Positions 10,964-23,803 of a stretch of DNA of 64,000 nt are shown here, one piece after another. The stretch's first letter is position 1. Every line of letters starts with the position of its first letter. Where the stretch lies: assembly GCA_003024785.1 (NCBI GenBank), contig PUQB01000118.1, positions 281,259-345,258 on the forward strand, in the 5' to 3' direction. This DNA is from Selaginella tamariscina. Taxonomy: Eukaryota > Streptophyta > Lycopodiopsida > Selaginellales > Selaginellaceae. The position numbers and the translations under genes were made by a program. The notes beneath the pieces are model-generated. The model was not told the DNA's origin. It saw only the letters and a list, made by a program, of their open reading frames with translations, and did not search any database.

Positions 10964-12627
10964 ATGGAGCTGCTGGGACAGAATGCATGTGCCCAGCTCA
11001 TTAAATCATGTACCAATCTTTCCATGGTCGAGGATGTGCACAGAAAGCTGAGAGGCAAGCTTCGTACAGAGACATACCTGTCCAACATTCTTATACAGAA
11101 ATATGGGAAATACGGGGGATCCCAAGCTGCCCGTGAAGTCTTCAACAATGTGTACCCAAAGGATAGATTTTCCTGGAACCTCATGCTGTCTGCATACACG
11201 AGGAATGGTCTTCTCCGGGAAGCAGCCAACCTGTTGAAATCCATGAAAGAACCCGACCTTGTCTCGTGGAACACGCTTCTCGCAGCATATGCCCAGAGAG
11301 CACATCTCGAGGAGGCCAAGCAGGTGTTCGATACAATGCCCGAGCGAGACGTTGTATCGTGGACAGCGATGATCACATGCTACACATGGAATGGTTTTCT
11401 CGTCCAATGTAAGAGTCTCTACGATATGATGCCCGAGCGAGACTTAAAGTCGTGGACTGCCATGCTTACTGCATATGCCCAAGAAGGGCATCTCCTGGAA
11501 GCCGTCAGCGTCTTCAACGAGATACAGGAACACGACGTTTCGTCTCTGAATGCAATGCTTTGTGCTTACTCTCACAACTTCTGCCTCGCGGAGGCCAAGT
11601 CGGTATTCGATTCAATGCCGGGTGCGATCTTATCTCCTGGACTGCCATGTTAACTGCATATGCACAGAACGGACAGTTCGATGAGGCGAAGAGCTTGTTC
11701 GACTCCATGCAGGAGCGGAACTTGATCTCTTTCAATGCCATCTTAGGCGCTTACGCCCAGCGTGGACGTCTAGAGGAGGCTAAGAAGATGCTGGACGGAA
11801 TGCCAGAGTGGAACATGAGCTCGCTCAACGTGGTGCTGTACGCGTATGCGCAGAGAGGGCATCTGGAGTACACCAAGTATATGTTCGATCACGCAATGAA
11901 GGAACGCGATCCCATCTCATGGACTGTCATGCTCTCTGCATACTCGACTAAAGGATATCTTCGAGAAGCCAAGGATCTCTTCTGGGGAATGCAGGAGAAA
12001 GACGCAGTTGCGTGGGGTGCAATGCTGTCGGCATACGTCGAGAACGGGCAGCGGAACGAGGCCAAGGTTGTGTTCGATACGATGCCGGAGAAAAGCGCTG
12101 TGATGTGGAACTCAATGATAGCGGCTTACTCGCAAGCCGGGGAAACAAACGAGGCGATGCACCTGTTCCACACCATGAAGACGTGCACGAGGCCTGACGT
12201 GGTGTCGTTTGTGTGTATTCTCTTGGCGTGCAGCCACGCTGGTGACGTCAGCTCTGGGTGGTCGAATCTGGTCTCTATGAGGATGGATTTTGGTATACAT
12301 GCGCTGCATTATCATTACAATGGGATGATCGATCTGCTCTCGAGGGCTGGCTATTTAGATGATGCCGAGGAGCTTATATACACGATGCCGTTCATGCCTG
12401 GAGGGTTGGATTGGAGGTGTTTCTTAAGTGGGTGTAGAAGTTATAAGGACGAAGAGAGAGCGGCAAATGCAACTAAGGAGCTTGTTAGTTTGGAGCCCAA
12501 GCACTCTGCTTCATACATACTGTTGTCAAACATGTTTGTTGATCGTGGGAGTACTCGTAATCAGAATGTGAGTCTTGGTGTTGTGCTAAATAACAGCATT
12601 CATAATAATATTGACAAATATATATAA
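10964..12627 (+). pseudogene. PPR protein gene with single-base frameshift
   Basis: Second PPR gene of the same S-repeat style as the one at 159. The first frame (10964-11653) encodes about seven repeats and ends shortly after FDSMP. The remaining repeats are read in the frame that runs 11452-12627, resuming at CDLISWTAMLTAYA. Between ATG-CCG and TGC-GAT-CTT near 11618-11626 there are five bases where six are expected, so one base is missing. Both sides keep good PPR repeats (for example MPERDVVSWTAMI and MQERNLISFNAIL), so the break is recent or a sequencing error. About 14 repeats are followed by an E1-like segment ending SASYILLSNMFVDRGST, and then an unrelated tail to the stop. GTGAGT at 12568 could be a splice donor leading to missing E2/DYW exons. 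No clear transit peptide is seen. Predicted role: organellar RNA binding. Confidence 0.8.
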
Positions 12628-12659
12628 TTTTAAGAAGTTTAAATTTTCATTAATTTAAA

Positions 12660-12760
12660 ATTCAAATATTCCATGAATTTATGAATTTCTGAATTTCCAT
12701 TTGAATGCTTATCCATTTGTTATCAATTCAATAATTTCTTATCCACTTCATAATTTAATC
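12660..12760 (+). repeat. Dispersed AT-rich repeat, copy 1
   Basis: Shares the run 'TTTGAATGCTTATCCATTTGTTA...AATTCA' with copies at about 14015-14125 and 14823-14990, with 'ATTCCATGAATTTATGAATT' upstream. Too degraded to assign to a family. Confidence 0.45.
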
Positions 12761-14014
12761 TGATTTTATGTCCACTTAGCTCAAGGTTTACCTGTGAATT
12801 TCAAAGAAACTTTGAAGGTGATTTCGAGAATATATTAAAAGATATTAAATAATATACTTTAAATTGAAAGAATTATGTTAAGATCATATTTTCACTTTTT
12901 AATTAATTTGTTTATATATGAAATTATAAATGTATTATAGTATGTGTGTAAAGAGACTTAAATCATCGAAATAATGAATATGAAATAAATTAAATCTAAT
13001 TCTCTTATGAGGATTTTATATGAGAAATAGATGTGTGTAGTGTATTAATATTAATATGATTATTGTATTTAATGTTTTTTATACATATTTTTATAATGAA
13101 GTTCTTATGAAATTAAGATCATATATAATAATAATTTAATGCATCTCACACATAGATGCTTTGTGTATGTGAGATTGTGCACAGACATGCACGTATTTTC
13201 TTTCTAATTAAATTAGTTTAATAAATTCACGTATATTATTATCCACGTGTGCATTTTATACTCTTGTGTATATATTAGCTAGGAAAATACTTTTTAATTT
13301 AAGCAAATAAATATAAATATATGCACAATTTTTAACTGCACACACACACACACACACACGTGTGTATATATACATGTAAACTTATTACTAATGCTAACAT
13401 TAAAATTCTTAAGCTTAAATATAATAAACTTAATAGAATCACTTACCATACAGTTTCACAGTTCATTAAATTATATATATATTTTAGATTTCATTTTAAC
13501 ATTAGTATTATTTTTGATATTTTATAATTTATTATAATAGATATGATAATAAATTTATATATATAGTTTCTATTTTTTAATTAAAAGTTTAAAATATTAT
13601 TTTCGTCTTATAACATTGTAAAATGTAAGGCATGTTGGTACACATTTTTTAATTAAACACTTCATATTCAAATATAATGCAATAACAACTTCATACTCAA
13701 ATATAAAACCATAACAACTTCATACTAAAAAATTGTAACTTAATTTTCTATTATAACAACACCATTTCCAATCTGTTTATTTTAACTTAATTATTAACTA
13801 TGACCATAAGTTTATAAAATAAAATTTTAAAAATCCAAAAAACTATTAACCATACTAACAATCACCTCCACTTATTAAGAATTTAGTTTATGTGACTCGT
13901 AACTTAACGATAAAAACAAGAAACAGCTATAGGATGTAACTATATTTAATATTTTAAATCATAAAGTCTTCAAATTTCATAATTAATTATTTTAAAACAT
14001 TATTAAATCATATA

Positions 14015-14125
14015 TGTTACAATATTCATTTCATGGTAATCTAATTTAAATTAGTGAAATAAATTTCTATTTAAATGATTTATCCATTTATAATTAAAAT
14101 AATAATTCATTTAATAATATATCTT
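14015..14125 (+). repeat. Dispersed AT-rich repeat, copy 2
   Basis: Contains 'ATTTAAATTAGTGAAATAAA' and 'TTTAAATGATTTATCCATTT', matching the copy at 14823 in order and spacing. Confidence 0.45.
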
Positions 14126-14472
14126 TATAAATTGTAATATTCACATACACAGGATAATAAATTATATATATATATATATATGTGTATGTGTGTGTGCGTG
14201 TATGTGTAGTTATTTCGAATTTATATAAGAAATTTTGTAATATCCAATAGATCATATATGGGTAATAGAATTGCTTGAATTAAATTCGAGAATCAACATT
14301 AATTATTTTTTAATCAATGGGGACACCATGAATATCTACACAACAACTGCATACACCACACGTACATAACACTCATATAATGACATGAATATAACACACA
14401 CATACACACCTTACTATGTACAATTGTAGACATTCAGATTTTTTGTTACAAGCAAACCCACATCCTCAAGTA

Positions 14473-14473
14473 C

Positions 14474-14519
<46 letters not shown>

Positions 14520-14521
14520 AC
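14473..14521. repeat. (CT)n(CA)n microsatellite
   Basis: Compound CT then CA dinucleotide run of about 49 bases, of the same architecture as the one inside the SART1-like intron. Confidence 0.95.
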
Positions 14522-14822
14522 ATTGCTATGTAAAATTGTAGACACCTACACTCAATAATGTACATATATACGTATGGAGAGTCAATATACACACTCACAC
14601 AGACGCCATGAACACACATACATATAATATAACACATATACAACTGGAAAATGCATAAACATATCTCACACATTTATAAACATAGAATACTAATGTCATT
14701 GGAACATATCATATATATATAATCTTAAATAAAATATTTTATAATTTTGTTAATTAAAATTCCCCCAATAATCTTCAAACCCTAGTCTTTAAAAAATTCT
14801 ACAATTAACCTTAAATAATAAA

Positions 14823-14990
14823 TGTTGGGATATTCATTTAATTCATAAATTCAATTAATTAGTGATAATTTGATTTAAATTAGTAAACTAATGTCTATTT
14901 AAATGCTTATCCATTTATTATTAATTCATTTAACTCATGGGATATTCATTAAATGTAATTCATGGAATATTCATTCAATTTAATAATTTA
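14823..14990 (+). repeat. Dispersed AT-rich repeat, copy 3, LTR-like start
   Basis: Begins TGTTGGGATATTCATTTAAT, a start common to copia LTRs, and carries the same 'TTTAAATGCTTATCCATTT' block as the other copies. A TATA-like 'TATATAAACCC' lies further downstream near 15163. No terminal CA or target duplication could be paired, so an old solo LTR is only a possibility. Confidence 0.35.
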
Positions 14991-16710
14991 ATTAAAGCAT
15001 TATATATCAATTTGTAAGGTAACTCATATATATGAAGGTTAACCATGGTATATTTTAAAAGTTACTAAAGATAATTATGATACGGTTGATCCTTTAGTTA
15101 AAATAATTTATTATTGGTTTATAAGATAATTTAAATTTAGTTAGAATATACATTTTCTTTGTATATATAAACCCTCATATTGAATACAAAAGATATCTAA
15201 ATATTTATTATGTTGTGTCTAAGGTTCTCACACAAGTGAAGAAGTAGGGCAATTGTTGAGAGAAGTTTTTTTTTATCTTTTTTTTTCTTATTTCTTTTCA
15301 ATCTCTCTCTTTTATTTCTCTGTTTATTTTGTATAGTTATTATGGAACAACTAATATACATCACACATTATAATGATTAATTAACTCAATGCTTGTAAGT
15401 TCAAGTTCAAGCTCAAGCTTCTATGTGTATAATGGTCCATATGTATATGTTTTCATTTCATCAATATTGCCACATATCATGGGGGATATATATGCATTGT
15501 CTTTATGAATTTCCAACATGTCTTTTATATGTTTCAAGTGGAGTTTAAATTAGTTTTTAAGAAAACAAAAAATTCTAATGATGCATTTCAACAGCTCTAT
15601 AGTTTGAAGTAAGCATTAAATGAGTATGTCAATGTAGTTTAAATTTCATGATTTTTTGATGCGGGTTGATCTCACTATGTTAGTGCAAATTAGAGATGTT
15701 ATGACTTGCTCTTCGACTCAGTAAGCTTTCACTCATGTATAATGTTTTAAGGCAGCTCCAAGAGTGTAATTATTTATTCCAGAAGCCATTACTCCTCCAA
15801 CCTTTGATGCTCTTAGTAGTCCTGTGCCTATGGAGGTGGAAACTACTCGTATTAATGGTGCTAGTCATGGTGTTGGTTGTGGTTGTTTTGTTGGGCTTGT
15901 GGTGTACTTAGTCACACTTATTAATTTTGTCGGCAATTTCCCAGTCTGTTTAGGTCAATCAACATGTTGCTGATGTGGATGTTGCTCCCATGGAAGCAAG
16001 AAACAAGTAGGTGTGTTGGGTATGGAGACACTCAACACCTTTTCTTCATCTCATGTTCTCCATTTCTTTTTTCTTTTTCACCTTAGGCTTCACGAACTCC
16101 TCGTAAAGGGTTGTCTCCATTTATATTATAAGGTTTCAAATATAATATTCTTAATAACTATTTTTATTAATACATGTTCTAGTATTTCTTTGAGAATGGT
16201 GCCAAGCAAGGAAGCTTTATATGTCTTGTATGGCGATGAATGTAATTGAGCTACTTTGTCTACACTTGGTGAAGTACCTTTTGCAGTTTGGGACTTATGT
16301 AGATAAGTTGCAACTCCATGTATTCTTACATTAGTTTTTGGATATTATCTTTAGGTATACTTGGTTGGATGCATGTAAGGCAACGGTTGATACTTCTAAT
16401 TCATTCACCTTTTTCTTTGCATAAAGTCCCTTTTAAGTGGTGTGGAGCAATTTTGTCAAATGCCATCATGCATGAGCCAAACGTTTTAGCAATTTGTCCT
16501 TGATGTTAAAGAACTTTGAAGATGTGCAGGTGGTAATTGAACCAACTTCTTGTCAGCGAGAGTTTCAGCTATAACAATTGAATAAGTATTCAGATCTTTT
16601 CTTTATATATATCACCCCTACTACTAAGGTTTGGACACAATGCTGCATTCAAATAGGGGATGCTTTACCTTCTAAAGCTGTTGTTTGACGGCGGGTTCCA
16701 AAGGAATTGG
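14991..16710. other. Gene-poor region with possible retroelement debris
   Basis: Mostly AT-rich to 15700, then less so. Around 16520-16690 the plus strand faintly resembles the segment before a gypsy reverse transcriptase (LNKYSDLF, QIGDALPSKAVV), but stops and lack of continuity make this weak. Nothing else is supported. Confidence 0.3.
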
Positions 16711-18312
16711 TCATCATAAGGAAACCCAAACAACTGTTAAACATTCCTTGTCCGTAGTTAAATAATTGAGTTTTGAACCAATGGGGCTTCGAATGGCATA
16801 TGCAATGGGATGCTGTTGACTTAATTCTTGATCTTCTTGCATGAGATCAACACTAAGACCAATAACTGAAGCATCGGTGTGAAGAACAAAAGGGGTAACA
16901 GAAATCAAGATAATGGAGAAGAGGAGTAAAGGTTAAGAGATGGATAAAATACTTGAAGGAGGCCTGAAACTGAGAGGACCATGAAAAAGAAGGGGAACAG
17001 AGCAAAGCACGTAGTGGAGCTGTTTCATCAGCCAAACGTGGAACGAAAGTAAGTCACCTTACCCAAAAATCTTTGAAGTTTTTGGAATTGAAAACTCCTT
17101 CACTGCTCGAATCGTTGTTGGATATGAACAACAATTCCCAAATACTTTACAAAAGTCTGACCAAACGACAATTTCAACATTAATTGATATCATTGCAAAC
17201 GTAATAAGATTTGTTCCATGTGAGCCAAATGTTCTTCCCATGTACCAGTTGAATGCACTAGAAGATCGTTCATAAACACTCCTACAAAAGATTCCAAACC
17301 TTAAATAACTTTGTTTATGAGCCATTAAAATGTTGCTGGAGCATTCATCAAACCAAAAGGCATCATGTGAACTCATACAATCCATTAGGTGTTTAAAAAG
17401 CAGTTTTGGCTAGATGTACTGGATTGAGAGGAACTTGCCAATAGCTTGAAGCTAAATTTAGTATCTTGAACCAACGACTCTTCCCCAATTTGTCAATAAG
17501 GTCATCCATGTGTAGCATAGGATAACTATTTGGTACCATCACATTATTTAAAGGCTGAAATTCAATCATGAAAAGCCTATCTCCATCTGTTGTGCTGATA
17601 ATATGAGGCTTAGAAGCCCATGAGTTACAAGATGAACACACTACTCATTGAGTTAACATATCCCAAACAGCTTGTGTTATCTCTTGTTTCTCTTTAGGAG
17701 ACCGCCTATAAACTGGAGCCTTTATTAATGTAACATCTTTTGTATTAATCCATAATCCTCCTTACCACCACTGGATGTTGTAGATTTGGGAACTGATGAA
17801 GAAGCCTTTCCATATCCTTTTGATGAACTCTAAATTGTATTGTAGATTGTGCTTGTAAAGGAGAATAATTAGGAATAAAAACCCCTCCTATGCTGAAGTT
17901 CACACACACACCCTCAACACACATCCAATTAAAATTCAAATTCACATCATACAATTAGGAAGGCATGTCTCGAAGAGGTAATGCCTTAGAATATGACCCT
18001 AGATGAATAGGGGCATAACAAGAGATATAGCTAAAGACTTGTTGTCTCCATACAATATTTGAAGTGTTTGCTAAGTAGGTTTCACTAAAAGAGTGCAGTG
18101 TCACCATGTGTCATTAAGGAATGTCAAATGGACAAGATGGTTGACTCAAAATTAAGAAGAATTGATATCAAACGATCACACACAAAACCTTCAAAAAGAA
18201 AGATGACATGTTTCTTCTTTAGTGCTCCAACCACACCTTGTAACATCACACCACGAAAACATAAAGGTTGTAAAATCCCATCACACAATCCCTTTATTGA
18301 ATTGGTGATGGG
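16711..18312 (-). mobile_element. Decayed Ty3/gypsy pol fragment (G)
   Basis: Minus-strand retrotransposon remains. From right to left: a pre-RT stretch (17954-17745; then PVYRRSPKEKQEI), RT with SYPMLHMDDLIDKLGKS and WFKILNLASSYWQVPLN (17641-17393), then in another frame MMPFGLMNAPATF and VFMNDLLVHS (about 17385-17230), and RNase H (16908-16714, FVLHTDASVIGLSV and NYLTTDKECLTVVW). The catalytic Y.DD of RT has become FMND. Many frameshifts and stops show it is dead. No LTRs are seen. Its right edge abuts the truncated LTR of element A at a point corresponding to a poly-G tract in other copies of that LTR. Confidence 0.75.
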
Positions 18313-18844
18313 AACATAAATAAGGTAGAGTATGTGTAGTGAGGCTTCCTGAGTTCAAAGATAGTTCGTTAACCTTTTATTGGTGCAAGCTAAGCTTGTG
18401 TCGTCAAGGCGCAACCCTCTGTTGTGCCACCCTAACTTCCACATGATAAGGGTGACCTTTGGGTTAGATTATCCTTATCGTTGGCATGATCTCGCCTTTG
18501 TGACTGGGTACATCACTTCCATCAAATTCCTTAGTCCGAAAACTTGCTCGCAAGCTCAAAGGCATTGCCCAAGTTCATGTTTCGTAAAACTAGTGGTTGA
18601 GGCCTTGCTTCGGCCACCTCAACCATACCAAGCTAGGAATGATACATGTAGCCTGGCTAGTATGCGCATCTTGATTCACATGGTGAGCCTGGTTCGTGGA
18701 CTTGGTTAGTTGAGGGCTTAAGTTCTTAAGGGTTGGGTTCCTAATATGGGTTACTTTACCAGACTTCATGGGGTTTCTAGAGAGGGGATTCCAGGGTTGG
18801 CACCTGGCAAGCCGCCTTCATGGCACCAGATAAAAACTCTAACA
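18313..18844 (+). repeat. Element A 5' LTR (truncated)
   Basis: Aligns with 54430-54963, 57760 onward and 59890-60430, starting at 'CATAAATAAGGTAGAGTATG' and ending AAACTCTAACA. The U3 part present in the other copies is missing, replaced by the minus-strand gypsy fragment. Confidence 0.85.
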
Positions 18845-18846
18845 AT

Positions 18847-18858
18847 TGGTATTGGAGC
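18847..18858 (+). promoter_or_regulatory. Element A primer binding site
   Basis: TGGTATTGGAGC lies two bases after the LTR end. It matches the common initiator-methionine tRNA primer site TGGTATCAGAGC at 10 of 12 positions. Confidence 0.8.
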
Positions 18859-19164
18859 GAGTTCTTTGTGGTCAGTAGGACTACCTTAAGTCATAAGGTG
18901 TTTTAATATTTAAATAACTCTAAATTCTTGATCTACTTTATCACTTTCGGTTAACATATCTATATTCTGCACAGAGAGTTTGATCCTGTGAGTTATTAAT
19001 CTTTGGAGAACACTTGCTTAGTGAGTCGGCATGAAATTCTAGGTATGTTTAAAAGTCTTATGCTGATTCAAGTTGATGCGTGTGGGTGTACAACCTGTGC
19101 AGGGTGTTTCCAACTTCATATTGGGAATATTCTAAGCATATTCTTCGAGTGTTGAAAGCAGTAT

Positions 19165-19518
19165 ATGACGGATGACCTTGGGTTGCAATTGTGTGCTGAT
19201 TTGACAACTTATAAACAAGGAGTTCGGGGAAACCCAATGGACCATATTTATTGGTTTGAAAGTGTACGGCGTTTAGTCTCGAATATGAGCGATGATGAAG
19301 CTCAAAGTTGTTTCATGATCAATTTGAATGACAAGATGCAAAAGGAGATCTTAAGATACAAGCCAACAAGCTATTGGGAATGTCAAGAGGCAACTCAAAA
19401 GGTTGCTTATGACATGTCGTTAAAAGACTTGTATAATAAGGGGGAGGAACCAAAACCTAAATCGAAGAGTTTTCTTCCAAAATCTAGGTTTAGAAGGTTT
19501 AATAGACAACCGAATTAG
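19165..19518 (+). pseudogene. Element A gag fragment
   Basis: About 117 residues resembling the retrotransposon gag capsid region (MDHIYWFESVRRLV, then EILRYKPTSYWECQEATQKV) and ending in a basic tail. Gag forms the particle shell. The normal N-terminal part is not in frame. A CCHC zinc knuckle follows at 19663-19707 (HNCNKPGHFARECW), whose first cysteine codon is now TGA, so the frame is closed. Confidence 0.65.
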
Positions 19519-19867
19519 TCACCATCAATTTAAAGTGCAAGTCCCTTTGTCAGCAGTTTTAAGTTTTCGGATACATCAAAACTCATCGGATCTCAAAAAC
19601 CGTTAGTGTTACCACCAGCTCTAAAGTCTACTCCCTCACAGTCTATAGGCGGGGTTCTAAAATGACATAATTGCAACAAGCCTGGTCATTTTGCTAGAGA
19701 ATGTTGGGCACCCTCATAATAATTGGGTCTTTCAATGCGATGGTAGAAGAGGAAATCGCTAAACTAGAAACACTTGAAAATCCAAAAGATGAGCTAGAAG
19801 AGGTATGTTGTGCCAAAAACAACCTACCTAATTCACTATTCAAGACAAAACTGACCCTTTACTATAT

Positions 19868-20115
19868 TTGATAAGAAGGATACAAGGGGACCAAGTTCGA
19901 ATGATGATCGATATTGGAATAACATATAACTTCATATCAACTAGTCTAGCTCGTCGATTTAATTTAGATGTAATAAAGATGTGTGAAATAAAGATCAATT
20001 TTGGTAAAGGTTCTCAAAATATTAATAATATAACAAGGGCAGTTCTTTTCCAAATCAAAGGTTAGAAGGCTAAGCTAGACTTAGTTGTCTTGAATATGAT
20101 GGGGTTTGACTTTGT
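19868..20115 (+). pseudogene. Element A aspartic protease remnant
   Basis: Reads DIGITYNFISTSLARRFNLDV where an active retropepsin has D-[ST]-G-A-T-.-.-F-I; followed by LVVLNMMGFDFVLDI, the second conserved strand. The Ser/Thr of the active site is Ile, and there are stops, so it is inactive. Confidence 0.65.
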
Positions 20116-20503
20116 TTTGGATATATAATAATTTTATAAACATGTAATTAAAATGAGGAGTTCAAAAGATAATCGAATCACGCTTGCAACAGACAAAAAG
20201 AACATTAGAAAAACAATGCTTAGGATGAAGACGCTAACTGATAAGAATTGAAATCCTATGTTCCTTACCTTAACTTAGCTACATAAAGTAGTTAGACATT
20301 GGGAATGTGTATTTTTTGCAATGGTTTTGGATACTGGTAAAGTCAAGATAAGAGATGATTAAGATTCTGTTCCCGAACCTATTTTGGAAGTCTTGAACAT
20401 GTTTAAGGACGTGTTGCCAGAAGACTTACTACCTAAGTTACTTCCACGTCGAGGTATGGACCATAAGATAGAGATTCTACCAGGTTCGTCTCCATTGACA
20501 AGA

Positions 20504-21061
20504 ACCTCATATTAGTTGAATCCTCCAAAGTTAATAAAATTGAAGAGACATCTGACAAAATTGATTGGTCGAGGACACATTCGACCTAGTCAATTGTTAT
20601 ATGGTGCACCGATTCTGTTTGTAATGAAAAAAGATGATACGATGCAAATGTGTGTGAACTATCGAGCGTTAAATGCAGTAACTATAAAAAATAAGTATCT
20701 TCTTCCATGAGTGGACGACTTATTTGATAGGCTATCGAAAGCAAAGTATTTTTCAAGAATAGACTTGTGATCTGGGTACCATCAGATTCGGGTAGTAAAG
20801 AATGATATTAAAAAGATCATTTTTTGAACGCGTTATGGATCATTTGAGTTTATAGTCTTGTCATTTAGGTTGTGCAATGCTCTAGCAACTTTTTGCATTA
20901 TGATGGATAATGTGTTTAGAGACTATCTAGACGAGTTTGTAGTGGTGTATATTGATGACATTCTAGTTTTTAGTTCAACAATTGAGGAACATGCAGAGCA
21001 CTTAGAAAAGATGCTTTAAAGGTTAAGGAAGAACTAGTTGTAGCTAAGAAAAGCAACACCA
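20504..21061 (+). pseudogene. Element A reverse transcriptase, 5' part
   Basis: RT motifs in order: [67 protein letters not shown], and the catalytic VVYIDDILVFSST near 20940-20980. Premature stops occur after YLLP, after RIDL and elsewhere. The frame is cut at about 21061 by insert E and resumes at 23815 (HLILDGKIAMDPKKVQV), then VKSFLGLTGYYR up to the F insertion. Confidence 0.8.
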
Positions 21062-21072
21062 GAAAATGTAAA
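21062..21072. repeat. Flanking direct repeat of insert E (left)
   Basis: GAAAATGTAAA, repeated exactly at 23804-23814 on the other side of insert E. Confidence 0.6.
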
Positions 21073-23803
21073 ATAAACAAAGTAAAAAAACTATGCCTAA
21101 TTTTATAAATACTAGAGTAGAAATTTTTTAATTAACATACTAGAGGAAGTACTAAGGGTCCAAAAACAAGTGTTGGTTTTTGGGTTTGTAACATGTATAA
21201 AATTATGTTATAATTCGTTAATAGTGAAAAAACATTTTATTTATTTTCTTATTTAGATTATGTTTTTATTTCACCATGGCATATGTAATTTAATAGTAAG
21301 TTATATTTGTAATTAAACTAGGGATAATTTTCTACTTTATAAATAAGGATAAAAAGAAAAGAATTATTTAGTTTAATATATCATAATAAAATATATTTTA
21401 GTTTTGAATTATATCAGGAACACACACCTGTATATTATATTATACACACACACATACATCCTCCATGCAAACTCGACAATTATGGCTTAACAAAAGATAT
21501 TTCATTTTGAATTACATAATGTTTAACCTATGTGGTACGTGTGTGTGAGAGACAAAAGAGGAGAGATGCATTATAAATTCTGCGATCGATTGAAATGGTG
21601 TGCATATGAATGTTTAATTCCATATATGTGTGTGTGTGCCCGTGGATGTGTATATGAGGTGCCCATGTTGGTGTTTTGTCTCTGAGTTTTATAATGTGGT
21701 TTACTGGTTTAATATTTTAATCAAAAATTTGTGACTATGTGCATGGACATGAGAAGATAAACACGTGTGTGTATATATATATAAGCATGTGTGCATGCAT
21801 AAATTCATCTCGCTTTGTCCCTCTCTACACACACATATATAAATAATGTTTGTAAGATGTATAGACTCACACATTTAAATTATAATAGATATAATAGATA
21901 TTTATGAAACTCTTAGTATATACATACATTCTTGGCTACTTATTTATAGAATATTATATAAAATATTACATGTAATAACCTAAACAGGGGATCCTAGAAT
22001 ATTGCTTTAGGGTTCTTCTGTGAAGCGGCGGAGCGTGCTACGCAGATCCGGCGGCATGGGTTTAGCTCTCCAAGATATGGCGCTATGCAATATCAACGGT
22101 GGCCACCACTAGATGTATGTATTTTAATTTGGTGAGTGAATTCATGGTTATACACTACAGATTTCTATGTATGTGTAGGTTGTAGCGTGTGTGTGCTTTG
22201 AGGTGTATGTATATGTGCAGGATATTATGCTTTGTAATAGATGCATGATTTAAATCCAGCGGGTCTTAACATAGAACTGCTGTACAACTGAAATCTGCAT
22301 GATGTATGGTTCTCCCGGTGGTATATACATGGCCATGGCTATATGGATTGATGTACAAGAGTGACATTTGAGTACTTGCCATGAGATTGTGTTTCTTATG
22401 GTATGTTTATATATATATCATTTTGTTCTTATTTCCTGTTGTTTGTCTCCACGGAGAATACAAAACTTGTTTATATTTTGCTGTGTGAGATATTACTATG
22501 TACATTGCTGCTTGCACGTTTTGCTGCCCATGGATACACCTTGAGAGCACAATGGTTGTGTGCAAATTAACATGGAAGACAAAAACCAGGTTTATTCATG
22601 TTTCATGTGTACTCCAACATATATGATAGAGTCTCCTTAGTTAGCAATGGAATACATTCTCATATAGTTATTGTAGGTCCTTGCTATATATATTATATGT
22701 AATATTATATAAAATATATACATACTCATATAGTTATTGCAAGGATTAGAAAGATAGGTGGGCACACACACACATGATGTACCTCTTGAGAGTGTTGTAA
22801 AAGGAAGTTAACCGGGTCATTATTAGCTAATGACAGTTTAATTAAGTTTTCCCATCCAATATCCTAAGGTAGTCGAATCTGGGAAAACAGCACCTCATAT
22901 ATGCATTTTTTTTCACACTTGGTTTTTGTAAAAGATCCTCCACAAAGTATAATTGATCTGGACATAATGTATATTAAGAAAACAATGCATATCTATATGT
23001 TGTGTGTGTGTGCATAAGTGTATATTCGACAAATACATACACACATATCATATTATATATAGACACGACAGCATGATATCGATCTTATAGACAAGTATTT
23101 ATAGATGCTTGTACATGTGTATCTGTATTATATATTTATGTGCACCATATATTTGTTTGCTTGATAAATTTGAAAGTATAACTCCGTGTTTTGTAGCAAC
23201 CTCAAGTGGAGCATGGGATGTTATTACTATGGTGCCATCATGTGGACATGCATGGAATCACATCCCCTGTCATTATAAACAATCCTCCTGTAAAATATGT
23301 ACATAGGTGCGTTATATACATTTGACGTAGACACACACGTACTGCATTGGACAAGCTGCGTGGATATAGCAAGAGACGAAATGGCAAGAATGTGATCAAA
23401 GAGGGAAGGAATGGGATCGTCTGGGGATTGTTGGGAGAAATATGGGAATGGAAAGTTGGAAAAAGCTTGGAAGAAAGAGACAAGTGAAAAATAAAGAGAT
23501 TTAATGTTTATTATTTTGAATGAAAGTTAAAGAGTTTTTATTAAGTACAATTAAAATTAATAAACAAACTTCAAATAAAATAAAATAAATTATATAGAAA
23601 ACAAACAGAAATTATTAGTGTATAAACAAGGGTAAAAACAAAATAATATTACAAGGTATATTAACTATAATAATTACAATATAAAAAAACAAGTCAATTT
23701 TTGATTCCTAGTATGTTAACTGTTTTTTACAAAAACAAAGGCTTGTTTTCTAAAAATGTTTTTTATTCTAAAAATGACAAAAATTAAATACACACTTGCA
23801 CTG
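21073..23803. mobile_element. Insert E: 2.7-kb unclassified insertion
   Basis: Splits the RT gene of element A and is bounded by an exact 11-bp direct repeat. It is mostly AT-rich with TG/CA runs, and shows no retroelement or transposase domain. A less AT-rich patch at about 21990-22110 ('TTTAGGGTTCTTCTGTGAAG', then an ATG frame reading MGLALQDMALCNINGG) looks like a plant leader and first exon. A second exon-like patch at 23193-23300 follows a TTTTGTAG acceptor. This suggests captured host gene fragments, but no product is recognised. No terminal inverted repeats were found by eye. Confidence 0.5.

Larger units (their letters stand above)
12628..14472. other. AT-rich intergenic region
   Basis: No gene, RNA or intact mobile element is recognisable. 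A CA run lies at about 13340-13360, a TA/TG run at 14164-14200, and parts of a dispersed AT-rich repeat at 12660-12760 and 14015-14125. Confidence 0.55.

Noticed and set aside
16520..16690. Possible plus-strand RT leader opposite to the minus-strand gypsy
   Set aside because: Resemblance (LNKYSDLF, QIGDALPSKAVV) is too short and interrupted to annotate as a separate element or an inversion.
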